From contig NZ_JAKSXZ010000143.1 of assembly GCF_022829465.1 (NCBI RefSeq), positions 1 through 64,000 on the forward strand: 64,000 nt of DNA. The letters run 5' to 3'. Positions 42,733 to 51,020 of this stretch are shown here, in pieces. Position numbers and translations under genes: made by a program. Below the pieces are notes generated by a model, which had not been told where the DNA came from, did not search any database, and was given only the letters and a program-made list of their open reading frames with translations. The stretch comes from Methylobacterium sp. J-067 (GTDB lineage: Bacteria > Pseudomonadota > Alphaproteobacteria > Rhizobiales > Beijerinckiaceae). Position 1 is the stretch's first letter, and each line of letters begins with the position of its first letter.

Positions 42733-44121
42733 TCATGACTGAATAACGTCCGTCGTCCCGGATCGTGCGGGCGGCGCGGCGGCGTCGAGCGCCCGCCGCA
42801 CGGTGGAGCGCGCCGCCTCGATGGCGACGGTGGCGGCGCCGAGCGTGCGTGGTTCGGTCGGCCGGTTCAGGGCGTGGCGCGCGATGCTGCCCGCGAGGTC
42901 GTCCACCTCCCCCGCCATCGCCCCCAGGCGCACGCGGTCGGTCTCGCGCCGCGCCTCCGTCCGCAATTCTAGCAGCCGGGCGGTCGCCACCTCGATCCGC
43001 TCCCGGCGGATCCGTCCGAGGCGCTGGCGCAGCCACGCCGCCGTCGAGCCGAGGCCGCCGCCGAGGATGGCGACAAGGTAGATCCAGCTCTCGTAACGCT
43101 CGATGAAGGTTTCCTGCTCGCGCTCGTAATAGTCGATGGCCCCTGGATGGATGGGCAGGCGGGCGCTCGTGGCGTCCGCCGTGTCCTCGTAATCCGGGTG
43201 CACGACGTCCTCGGCCGCCGGCACGGTCTCCGCCAGAGTCGAACGCATCTCGAACAGGTGCTGCGTCACCTCGGCGGCGACGCTGCGCGACAGGCCGGCG
43301 CGCGCCATCAGGCGGTAGGACGAGCCCACGGTGGCGACGTCCTCGGCGGGCAGGCGGGGATGGCCGCCATAGAGCCCGGCCGGCACCGTGACCGGCTGCA
43401 GGCGCGGCCAGCGCGCCAGCACGGCCGCCGCGTCGGACACGCCGAAGAGGTCGACCTCGCCGCCCTCGGCCGCGTCGGCGACGGCGCCGACCGCCCGCCG
43501 CGCCGCCGGGAAAGTGGGGGTCGCCACGAGGGCCAGGGCGTCGATGCGACCGTCCCGGAGGGCGGCGGTGACGTCCGCCTCTTCGACCGGGACGAGGGCG
43601 ACGGCCTTCGGGCCGATGTCGCCGGCCGGCGCGTCGGCGAGGAGGTCGAGCCCGTAATGGGCGACGAGGTTGCGCAGCAGCGTCCGGTCTGCCGTCCGCC
43701 CAGCGAGCATGCCGAGCCGCTTGCCCGCGAGGTCCGGTATGGCCTTGATGCCGGAGGCTCCCGGCGCGACGACGAAGGCGGCCAGCGCCCGCAGCACCGC
43801 GAGGGTGAGGCCGTTGCCCGGCAGCGCCACGTCCGGCCGGACCACCGCGAGGTCGGCCTGTCCGGCCTTCAGCGCCTCCGCGCTCTCGCGCACGCCGTCG
43901 AAGCCCACGACCTTCAGCCGGATTCCGAGCTTCCGCCGGGCGAGTTCCGCCGCGTAGGCCCGCAGCAGCGCCGGCTCCGTCCCGCCCTGCGGGGCGACCG
44001 CGAGGGTCAGCGTCGTCGGGCGGGTCAGCCAGTAGGCGGCGACGCCGCCGAAGACCAAGAAGGCCACGAGGCCGAGGGGCAGCAGGGCCTCGCGGAGGCC
44101 GGGCAACGCCAATGTCCGCAA
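42733..44121 (-). CDS. TAXI-family solute-binding protein with membrane anchors
   Basis: This 462-residue protein has an N-terminal helix (LPLGLVAFLVFGGVAAYWL), a TAXI-type TRAP solute-binding domain (LTLAVAPQGGTEPALLRAYA, then ALKAGQADLAVVRPDVA, IPDLAGKRLGMLAG, residues 35-330), a second membrane helix (WIYLVAILGGGLGSTAAW, about 345-365), and a C-terminal cytoplasmic helical tail. Retention of both anchors differs from free TRAP binding proteins. No TRAP permease gene is adjacent, so transport by itself is unproven. Confidence 0.8.
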   Translation of the reverse strand: MRTLALPGLREALLPLGLVAFLVFGGVAAYWLTRPTTLTLAVAPQGGTEPALLRAYAAELARRKLGIRLKVVGFDGVRESAEALKAGQADLAVVRPDVALPGNGLTLAVLRALAAFVVAPGASGIKAIPDLAGKRLGMLAGRTADRTLLRNLVAHYGLDLLADAPAGDIGPKAVALVPVEEADVTAALRDGRIDALALVATPTFPAARRAVGAVADAAEGGEVDLFGVSDAAAVLARWPRLQPVTVPAGLYGGHPRLPAEDVATVGSSYRLMARAGLSRSVAAEVTQHLFEMRSTLAETVPAAEDVVHPDYEDTADATSARLPIHPGAIDYYEREQETFIERYESWIYLVAILGGGLGSTAAWLRQRLGRIRRERIEVATARLLELRTEARRETDRVRLGAMAGEVDDLAGSIARHALNRPTEPRTLGAATVAIEAARSTVRRALDAAAPPARSGTTDVIQS

Positions 44122-44179
44122 TACGCTTCCCCCGCAACCGGTCGGGGCCCGAAGCCCGGAAGCCTAACGGCAAACCCGG

Positions 44180-45520
44180 TCAATCCGCTCCGCTGGCCGC
44201 CACGGGCCGGTCGGGAAGCGGCGCGGCGAGGACCTTGTCGATGCGGCGGCCATCCATGTCGATGACCTCCAGCCGCCAGCCCTCGGCCACGAGGGTGTCG
44301 CCGGTCGCCGGAATGCGTCCGAGGCGATTGATGATGAAGCCGGCGAGCGTCGCGTAATCGTCCATGGCCGGGGGCTCGGCGAAGGCGAGGCGCTCGAAGG
44401 CCTCGGCGGCCGGCATCATGCCGTCGATGAGGAGCGAGCCGTCCTCCCGCTCGACCACCGACGGATCCTCACCGGGTTCGGGGATGTCGCCCGCGATGGC
44501 CTCCAGCAGGTCGGTCTGGGTGACGAGACCTTCGAGGCTGCCGTACTCGTCCACGATCACCGCCATCTGCACCGGGTTGCGCTGGAAGCTTTCCAGGGCG
44601 GCCAGGACCGTCAGGGTTTCGTGGATGACGTTCGGGGGCTGGGTCGCCGCCTCGACGTCGGGCGGCTGGCCGTCGAGGATCTGGTGGAGCAGGTCCTGCT
44701 TGCGTAGCACGCCGACGAGTTCGTCGATGCCGCCCCGGCTGACGACGACGTGGGCGTGGCTGCAGGCCCGCACCGCCCGGAGGATCGCGTCCGGCGGCGC
44801 GTCGAGATCGACCCATTCGACCTCGTGGCGCGGCGTCATGATCTCGCGGACCCGGCGATCTCCCAGCTTGAAGATGCGCTCCACGGCCTCCTGTTGCGCC
44901 TCGCGGAGGAGGCCGGCCTCGCGGCTCGCCTCGACCAGCAGGTTCAATTCGGCGGTCGAGTGGTGGCCGCCCTCCCCGTGGCCGGGTTGCAGGCCGCACA
45001 GGCGCAGGACGCCGTTGCCGAGCCCGTTGAGGAACGAGATGGCCGGGCGGAACAGGATTAGGAACAGGCTGAGCGGCCGGATGATCGCCAGCGCCGTGCG
45101 CTCGCTGCGCTGGAGCGCGAGGCTTTTCGGCGCCAGCTCGCCGAGCACGATGTGCAGGGCGGTGATGATGGTGAACGAGATCACCACCGCGACCGTGTGC
45201 GCCGCCGCGGTCGAGAGCGTATCGGGCAGCCAGGCCAGGACGGGCTCGATCAGCCGGGCCAGGGCGGGTTCGCCGACCCAACCGAGGGCCAGCGACGAGA
45301 TGGTGATGCCGAGCTGGGTGGCCGCGAGATGGGCGTCGAGGTGGTCGGTCGCCCAGAGCAGCGCCTTGGCGTTCAGGCGCCGCTCGGCGACGAGTTCGGC
45401 GACGCGGCTGCGCCGGACCGCCACCAGGGCGAACTCGGCCGCCACGAAGAATCCGTTCGCGAGAACGAGGGCGAGGACGGCGAACAACCCGACGAAAGTA
45501 CCCCAACCATCGTCAGAAAT
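44180..45520 (-). CDS. CNNM/CorC-family membrane protein with CBS domains
   Basis: The protein has an N-terminal CNNM transmembrane domain (ANGFFVAAEFALVAVRRSRV, TQLGITISSLALGWVGEPAL, HIVLGELAPKSLALQRSERT), a CBS pair (REIMTPRHEVEWVDLD and beyond, residues 215-330) and a C-terminal CorC_HlyC domain (AGFIINRLGRIPATGDTL). This family handles Mg2+/Co2+ efflux or resistance. The best start is ATT at 45520, with GGAGG five bases before it (446 residues); a TTG at 45487 has no ribosome site. A large hairpin lies upstream in the leader. Confidence 0.85.
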   Translation of the reverse strand: MSDDGWGTFVGLFAVLALVLANGFFVAAEFALVAVRRSRVAELVAERRLNAKALLWATDHLDAHLAATQLGITISSLALGWVGEPALARLIEPVLAWLPDTLSTAAAHTVAVVISFTIITALHIVLGELAPKSLALQRSERTALAIIRPLSLFLILFRPAISFLNGLGNGVLRLCGLQPGHGEGGHHSTAELNLLVEASREAGLLREAQQEAVERIFKLGDRRVREIMTPRHEVEWVDLDAPPDAILRAVRACSHAHVVVSRGGIDELVGVLRKQDLLHQILDGQPPDVEAATQPPNVIHETLTVLAALESFQRNPVQMAVIVDEYGSLEGLVTQTDLLEAIAGDIPEPGEDPSVVEREDGSLLIDGMMPAAEAFERLAFAEPPAMDDYATLAGFIINRLGRIPATGDTLVAEGWRLEVIDMDGRRIDKVLAAPLPDRPVAASGAD

Positions 45521-45561
45521 CGTCGCCTCCCGCCAAGCCCCACGCCCTGCGGGTCCTTACA

Positions 45562-45602
45562 GCACGGACGGCGTTCAGCCTACGGGCTTTCGCCGTCCGT
45601 GC
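45562..45602 (-). promoter_or_regulatory. Large inverted repeat in CNNM gene leader
   Basis: GCACGGACGGCG (45562-45573) and CGCCGTCCGTGC (45591-45602) form a perfect 12-bp stem; the loop contains a further AGCC-TACG-GGCT hairpin. ACAGCAC (45559-45565) could instead pair with GTGCTGT (45607-45613). It has no T-run. It could be a terminator for the upstream stress gene or a regulated leader. Confidence 0.55.
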
Positions 45603-45622
45603 CGCAGTGCTGTCGACTTGCC

Positions 45623-46303
45623 TTACGGCATGTTCTCGGCGCTCGGGTAGGCGCGGACGCGGCTGCGCCCGTCGACCATGCCGGCCGAGGACAGGCCGGT
45701 GCCGGAGGGCGACGGCTGCAGGTCGGTCGGCTGGGTCGAGGCGGTGGCGGCCGGCATCTCCCAGCCGTCCGACTTCCAGTTCCGGGTCCGCTCGTCCATG
45801 TCGATGGAGCCGTGCTGCTCGAGGATGTCCATCACCATCGGCGCCCGCGAGTCGTCCGCGCGCACCGTCACGAGGGTGCCGCCCCGGCGCACGCCCTCGG
45901 AGTAGACATGGGCGTCGCTCTCGTTGAGCCCGGCACCCGCCAGACCGCCGACGAGACCGCCCGCCGCCGCGCCGATGCCCGCGCCGGTGAGGGCGCTGAC
46001 CAGCCAGCCGGCTGCCACCACCGGTCCCACGCCGGGGATCGCCAGGAGGCCGAGGCCCGCGAGCAATCCGGCCGCGCCGCCCGCCACGGTGCCGAGGGTC
46101 GCCCCGGTGCCCGCGCCGGTCTCCGCGCCCTGCTTGGTGTCGTGATCGGTCCCCGAGCCGAGGCGGCCCGCGTGCCGGTCACCCTCGTTGTTGCTGACGA
46201 TGCTCACGTTCGCATGGGGGATGCCGCCGGCTTCCAGCTTGGCGACGGCCTCTCCGGCGTCGTCGTAGCGGTCGAACAGGGCGGTAATGGTCTGCTGTGC
46301 CAT
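45623..46303 (-). CDS. General stress protein, GsiB/17M-like with glycine zipper
   Basis: This 226-residue protein begins with a YflT/general-stress-17M domain (TITALFDRYDDAGEAVAKLE, IPHANVSIVSNNEG), followed by a long Gly/Ala-rich hydrophobic zipper (residues 65-130) and a C-terminal segment (GGTLVTVRADDSRAPMVMDI). Such proteins are induced by general stress in Alphaproteobacteria; the zipper may insert into membranes. It lies 45 bp after the PepSY-like gene on the same strand. Confidence 0.8.
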   Translation of the reverse strand: MAQQTITALFDRYDDAGEAVAKLEAGGIPHANVSIVSNNEGDRHAGRLGSGTDHDTKQGAETGAGTGATLGTVAGGAAGLLAGLGLLAIPGVGPVVAAGWLVSALTGAGIGAAAGGLVGGLAGAGLNESDAHVYSEGVRRGGTLVTVRADDSRAPMVMDILEQHGSIDMDERTRNWKSDGWEMPAATASTQPTDLQPSPSGTGLSSAGMVDGRSRVRAYPSAENMP

Positions 46304-46348
46304 GGTGGCCTCCTGACAGGATTTCGGGGTGCTGGCCGTCCGGTGCCG

Positions 46349-46738
46349 CTAGTGGGGAGCGGCGACGTTGCCCTTGAAGTCCACGCCGACGGGCACGGCC
46401 TTGCCGTTCATCATCGCGGTGCCCCGCCAGATGCCCTTGTCGTCCTTCTTGAGGTCCTTGGCGTCCTTGAAGCCGGCCTCGTCCAGACGGTGGCGGACCT
46501 GCGCCTCGGTGAAGCTGTTGGCGCCTTCCTCGAGCTTGGCGCCCGAGGCGGTCGCGGTCGTTCTCGGATTATGGGCGTCCGGCCGGTCGGTGTTGGGCCG
46601 GGCGACGGCCTTCTGGCCGCCCGACGACTCGCTCGTCGTGGCATCGGGGGCAGGCTTGCCCGTCACGGTGGTCTGGGCGGCGACCGGGCTCAGACCCAAC
46701 AGGGTCAGCAGAGCAACGGTGGTCAGTGTCTGGCGCAT
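46349..46738 (-). CDS. Exported PepSY-like protein
   Basis: From the ATG at 46738, this 129-residue protein has a signal peptide (TVALLTLLGLSPVAAQ), a disordered Ser/Thr/Pro linker, and a C-terminal PepSY-like fold (SFTEAQVRHRLDEAGFKDAK, then DKGIWRGTAMMNGKAVPVGV). PepSY-like domains bind proteases or metals in the periplasm; no role is established here. The gene heads a stress unit ahead of the general stress protein. Confidence 0.7.
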   Translation of the reverse strand: MRQTLTTVALLTLLGLSPVAAQTTVTGKPAPDATTSESSGGQKAVARPNTDRPDAHNPRTTATASGAKLEEGANSFTEAQVRHRLDEAGFKDAKDLKKDDKGIWRGTAMMNGKAVPVGVDFKGNVAAPH

Positions 46739-47101
46739 TACGCATCTCCCACGCGGTTTCACGGAATGAAGCCATGTCGCGGAGGAAGCGTTCCGAAAAT
46801 AATGGACGATCCCGGGCCGTTGCAACCAACTTCGGCCATAGGCAACGGCCGGTACATGGGATCGGCAAGTCTAACCTCGGTTAGTAAAGCAAAGATCGTA
46901 CCACGCATTGCCCCGGCCCCGGTGGACCGGGGGACGCGAGGGCTCCGTGGCAAAACCTGCGCGGCTTGGTATGATTTCTTCCACGACGCCGCCACACATC
47001 AATAAATCATCGTTTGTTAGTGCATTATCGTCCCCGAATGATGTGTTCGCCGCGGGCTTTGGACGATCGAATTCAGACTTCGGTAGCGCCCTGGGCCGAT
47101 C
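46739..47101. promoter_or_regulatory. Divergent promoter region, locally AT-rich
   Basis: This gap contains promoters for the PepSY-like gene (minus) and the three-PAS chemoreceptor (plus). On the minus strand GGAAC near 46793 resembles the -35 of alphaproteobacterial general-stress (EcfG) promoters, but the -10 (GCTT 17 bp on) fits poorly. Confidence 0.3.
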
Positions 47102-49168
47102 ATGAGGCCACGACCGAGCCCCTTGCGGCCGCCCCGCGGCGCCGGGCTCGCCGCCTACAACAGGGATCCCGTCATGCTCGACTTCGTCGCCCGGCGCCGC
47201 CACGCCGTCACGCGTGCCGCGACGCTCGCGGCCCTCCGCACGCCGGTGCTGAATCTCGACGGGAAGGGCCTCGTCACTGCGATCAACCCGGCCATGGCCG
47301 ACCTCCTCGCCGGAATCCGGCCGGATGAGGTCGTCGGCCGGCACATCGATGGCCTCTGCCGCGACACGGACGGACGGTCCCTCGCCGCCCTGGACAAGCG
47401 GGGGGCGACGGCCGTGGCCATGCTCGGCGAGCGCGTCTACGACGTCACGGCGGCGCCCGTGACGGTCGAGGGCGAGCCTGTGGGCCAGTCCCTCGCCTGG
47501 AGCGACGCCGCGCCCCGCCTGGAAGCCGGGGACCATGCCCGCCGCCTCGCGGCGGTGGAGGCGGCGCAGGCGGTGATCGAATTCCTGCCCGACGGCACGA
47601 TCCTGACGGCCAACGGATTGTTCCTCGACCTGATGGGCTACACCCTGGACGAGATCCGGGGCCGCCATCACGGACTCTTCGTCGAGGCGGCCTATCGCGA
47701 CAGCCGCGACTACGCCGTGTTCTGGGATGGGCTGCGCGCCGGACGCGCGGAGGTCGCCGCGTTCAAGCGGATCACGAAGGCCGGCAAGGCCGTGTGGATC
47801 AAGGGCGCCTACAACCCGATCCGGGACGAGGCGGGCAAGGTCGCCAAGGTGGTGAAATACGCCACCGACGTCACGGCGCAGACGGTCGAGGCGGCGGCGC
47901 TGCGGGGGCAGGTCGATGCCATCCGCAAGTCGCAGGCGGTGATCAGCTTCGACCTCGACGGCCACGTCCTAGAGGCGAACGCGAATTTCCTGAACGCGGT
48001 CGGCTACACAGCCGGGGAGGTCGTCGGCCAGCACCACGGGATGTTCGTCGATCCCGCCGAGCGCGCCGGCACGGACTATGCCCGCTTCTGGGAGGCCCTG
48101 CGCCGGGGCGAGTTCCAGGCGGGGCAGTTCCGCCGCATCGGCAAGGGCGGCCACGAGGTCTGGATCGAGGCGAGCTACAACCCCGTCTTCGACGCGGACG
48201 GGCGGCCGGTGCAGGTGACGAAGTTCGCCATCGACGTCACTGTGCAGGTCGAGCAGCGCGAGCGCGTCCGCCTTCTGGAGGAGGAGGCCGCCCGGGAGCG
48301 GGCCGAGGCCGAGATGCGCCGAAAGGCCGAACTCGCGCAGCTCGCGGACGCCTTCGAGCAGACGGTGGGCGCCGTCCTCTCCTCGGTCGCCTCGGCGGCG
48401 GCGGAGTTGCAGGCCACCGCCTCCAGCATGTCGGGGATCGCCGCCGACACTGCGCGCCAGTCGACCACGGTCGCCGCCGCCGCCAACCAGGCCGCAGCCA
48501 ACGTCAACACCGTCGCCGCCGCCGCCGAGGAGCTCGGGGCCTCGGTGGACGAGATCGCCCGGCAGGTGTCCGGCTCGGAGGACCTCGCGGGGCAGGCCGT
48601 GACCGAGGCCGACCAGACGGCGATGCTGGTGCAGGAACTCAGCGAGGCGGTGCGCAAGATCGGCGACGTGGTGTCGATGATCTCGGCTATCGCGAGCCAG
48701 ACCAACCTCCTGGCCCTCAACGCCACCATCGAGGCGGCGCGGGCCGGCGAGGCGGGGCGCGGCTTCGCCGTCGTCGCGGCGGAGGTGAAGGAGCTGGCGA
48801 ACCAGACCGCCCGCGCCACCGAGGACATCACGAAGCAGATCGGGCGCATCCAGGGGGCGACCGTCAGCGCCGTGGGGGCCATCGACGGCATCCGGCACCG
48901 CATCCAGGAGATCAACGCGGTCGCCTCGTCCATCGCCGCCGCCGTGCAGCAGCAGGGGGCGGCGACGCAGGAGATCGTGCGCAACGTGACCGAGGCCGCC
49001 GCCGGGACCGGCGAGGTGACGAGCAACATCACCGGCGTCGCCCGCGCCTCAGAGGAGACCGGCGCGGCGGCCACGCAGGTCCTGACGGCGGCCTCGGACC
49101 TGTCGCGTCAGTCCGAGCACCTGGGCGGCGAGGTCACGCGGTTCCTGACCAAGATCCGGGCCGCGTGA
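47102..49168 (+). CDS. Soluble three-PAS methyl-accepting chemotaxis protein
   Basis: This 688-residue receptor has no membrane segments. An N-terminal PAS-like domain (residues 40-125; VLNLDGKGLVTAINPAMADL) precedes two PAS-PAC units (about 150-260 and 270-385; AVIEFLPDGTILTANGLFLD, AVISFDLDGHVLEANANFLN). A coiled linker (EQRERVRLLEEEAARERAEA) leads to the signalling domain (about 420-685) with ASQTNLLALNATIEAARAGE at the tip. A second ATG at 47174 could be used. It is a relative of the other two receptors but longer, with one extra PAS. Confidence 0.9.
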   Translation: MRPRPSPLRPPRGAGLAAYNRDPVMLDFVARRRHAVTRAATLAALRTPVLNLDGKGLVTAINPAMADLLAGIRPDEVVGRHIDGLCRDTDGRSLAALDKRGATAVAMLGERVYDVTAAPVTVEGEPVGQSLAWSDAAPRLEAGDHARRLAAVEAAQAVIEFLPDGTILTANGLFLDLMGYTLDEIRGRHHGLFVEAAYRDSRDYAVFWDGLRAGRAEVAAFKRITKAGKAVWIKGAYNPIRDEAGKVAKVVKYATDVTAQTVEAAALRGQVDAIRKSQAVISFDLDGHVLEANANFLNAVGYTAGEVVGQHHGMFVDPAERAGTDYARFWEALRRGEFQAGQFRRIGKGGHEVWIEASYNPVFDADGRPVQVTKFAIDVTVQVEQRERVRLLEEEAARERAEAEMRRKAELAQLADAFEQTVGAVLSSVASAAAELQATASSMSGIAADTARQSTTVAAAANQAAANVNTVAAAAEELGASVDEIARQVSGSEDLAGQAVTEADQTAMLVQELSEAVRKIGDVVSMISAIASQTNLLALNATIEAARAGEAGRGFAVVAAEVKELANQTARATEDITKQIGRIQGATVSAVGAIDGIRHRIQEINAVASSIAAAVQQQGAATQEIVRNVTEAAAGTGEVTSNITGVARASEETGAAATQVLTAASDLSRQSEHLGGEVTRFLTKIRAA

Positions 49169-49358
49169 GCGGCGACAAACGGCCGCTGCGAATTCGATCA
49201 TCGTAGTTCCCGGCGGCCAGCCGAAAACACAATCGATTTAATCGAATCCTCATCGATTTGACCCGCTATTCACGGATCGGCTTGAGGCCGTGGCAGTCGT
49301 CACCGTGCAAAATGGCGGGAACACAGGAGACGATCCTCCTTCCCCGTGGAGACTTGAG

Positions 49359-50837
49359 ATGCTGCTCCCCAATGCCGAGTTCAGATCGAAGCTGAACGCG
49401 CTGGACGCCTCGCAGGCACTGATCGAGTTCGATCTCGACGGCCGGGTCGTGAACGCCAACGCCAAATTCCTCGCCGCCCTCGGCTACCGGATCGAGGAGA
49501 TCCGGGGGCAGCACCACGGGATGTTCGTGGACCCGGCCGAGCGCGAGAGCGACGCCTACCGGCAGTTCTGGGCGGCTTTGCGCCGGGGCGAGTTCCAGCA
49601 GGCCGAATACAAGCGCATCGCCAAGGGCGGCCGCGAGGTCTGGATCCAGGGGAGCTACAATCCCCTCATCGGGCGCAACGGCAAGCCCTACGGCGTGTTC
49701 AAATGCGCCACCGACACCACGGAACAGAAGCTGCGCAACGCCGACAACGCGGGCAAGCTCGACGCCCTCGACCGCTCCCAGGGCATCATCGAGTTCGCCC
49801 TCGACGGCACCGTCCTGACTGCGAACGCCAACTTCCTCGCGATCGTCGGCTACGGACTCGACGAGGTGCAGGGCCGGCATCACGCGATCTTCGTCGATGA
49901 GGCCGAGCGCGGGGGCGACGCCTACCGCGCGTTCTGGGACGGGCTGCGCCGGGGCGAGTTCCAGCAGGCCGAATACAAGCGCATCGCCAAGGGCGGGCGC
50001 GCCGTGTGGATCCAGGCCACCTACAACCCCGTCCGCGACGCCGCCGGCCGTCTCGTGAAGGTCGTCAAGTTCGCCACCGACATCACCACCGCCGTGGAGG
50101 AGCGCCTGCGCCGGGCGGAGCTGCACCGCAGCATCGATCACGATCTCGATGGCATCGCCGCCGCCGTCTTCCAGGCCTCCCAGCAGGCCGTGGGGGCCGC
50201 CAGCGCCGCCGAGCAGGCTTCGGGCAACACCCAGGGCGTCGCGGCGGGCGCGGAGGAACTCGCCTCGTCCGTCGGGGAGATCGGCCGGCAGGTCAGCCGC
50301 GCCCTGCAGGTCACCGGACGCGCCGTCGAGCAGGCGAACGCCACCTCCACCGTCGTGGCCGGGCTCGCCTCAGCAGCCCAGCGCATCGGCGACGTGGTCG
50401 GCATGATCTCGAGCATCGCCTCGCAGACGAACCTCCTGGCGCTCAACGCCACCATCGAGGCGGCCCGCGCCGGCGAGGCCGGCAAGGGCTTCGCCGTGGT
50501 CGCCGCCGAGGTGAAGGACCTCGCCGCGCAGACCGCCAAGGCGACGCAGAGCATCGGCGGCCAGATCGCCGAAACGCAGGACGCGGCGAACCGGGCGGCC
50601 TCCGCCATCACCGGCATCGGCGAGACTATCGAAGAAGTGAACGCCATCTCTTCGGCCATCTCCTCGGCCGTGGAGCAGCAGGCCGCCGTGGCGCGGGAGA
50701 TGTCGGTCAACATGCAGGCCATGACCGGCGCGGTCTCCGAGATCAGCCACAGCGTCGGCGTGATCGCCTCCTCGACCCGGGAGGTCGATGCCGCGACGCG
50801 CCTCGTCCGTGACGCCTCGCGCAGCATGGCGGCCTGA
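49359..50837 (+). CDS. Soluble PAS-PAS methyl-accepting chemotaxis protein
   Basis: From the ATG at 49359 (GGAG eight bases upstream) this encodes exactly 492 residues, the same as the receptor at 2130-3608. Two PAS-PAC domains (about residues 10-125 and 132-247) are near duplicates, sharing FQQAEYKRIAKGGR and a 52-bp identical DNA block. The signalling domain contains ASQTNLLALNATIEAARAGE. The protein lacks transmembrane helices and a methyltransferase-docking pentapeptide. The longer frame from 49290 lacks a ribosome site. Confidence 0.92.
   Translation: MLLPNAEFRSKLNALDASQALIEFDLDGRVVNANAKFLAALGYRIEEIRGQHHGMFVDPAERESDAYRQFWAALRRGEFQQAEYKRIAKGGREVWIQGSYNPLIGRNGKPYGVFKCATDTTEQKLRNADNAGKLDALDRSQGIIEFALDGTVLTANANFLAIVGYGLDEVQGRHHAIFVDEAERGGDAYRAFWDGLRRGEFQQAEYKRIAKGGRAVWIQATYNPVRDAAGRLVKVVKFATDITTAVEERLRRAELHRSIDHDLDGIAAAVFQASQQAVGAASAAEQASGNTQGVAAGAEELASSVGEIGRQVSRALQVTGRAVEQANATSTVVAGLASAAQRIGDVVGMISSIASQTNLLALNATIEAARAGEAGKGFAVVAAEVKDLAAQTAKATQSIGGQIAETQDAANRAASAITGIGETIEEVNAISSAISSAVEQQAAVAREMSVNMQAMTGAVSEISHSVGVIASSTREVDAATRLVRDASRSMAA
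49579..49630 (+). repeat. 52-bp direct repeat, copy 1
   Basis: This block within the first PAS domain recurs without mismatch at 49945-49996, 366 bp (122 codons) downstream and in frame, as expected from PAS duplication kept identical by gene conversion. Confidence 0.85.
49945..49996 (+). repeat. 52-bp direct repeat, copy 2
   Basis: This is the second copy, in the second PAS domain of the same chemoreceptor; recombination between the copies would delete one PAS in frame. Confidence 0.85.
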
Positions 50838-51020
50838 CCCGAGGGCGGATCGCGGCGAACCGTCCTTCCCCTGGCGACGCGGGCACCGTAATCTTGGCCG
50901 ACGCTGCTTCGCGGCGACGGGGGCGGACCACGTGCGGAATCGGGGGGACCGAGCCAGGGCGACTTTGACCGGCTTGCAGCGGAACCGTGCCGGCCGGCGC
51001 GGGGCCGTCGCGCACCCGGC

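Noticed and set aside
42605..44173. Minus-strand extension upstream of plsC giving a 763-residue frame
   Set aside because: The extension overlaps the TAXI gene in another frame and is low-complexity Arg/Pro/Gly; the TTG with its own ribosome site explains plsC.
46739..46800. EcfG-type general-stress promoter before the PepSY-like gene
   Set aside because: GGAAC is present, but the -10 at the expected spacing is GCTT rather than CGTT, so support is too weak for a feature.
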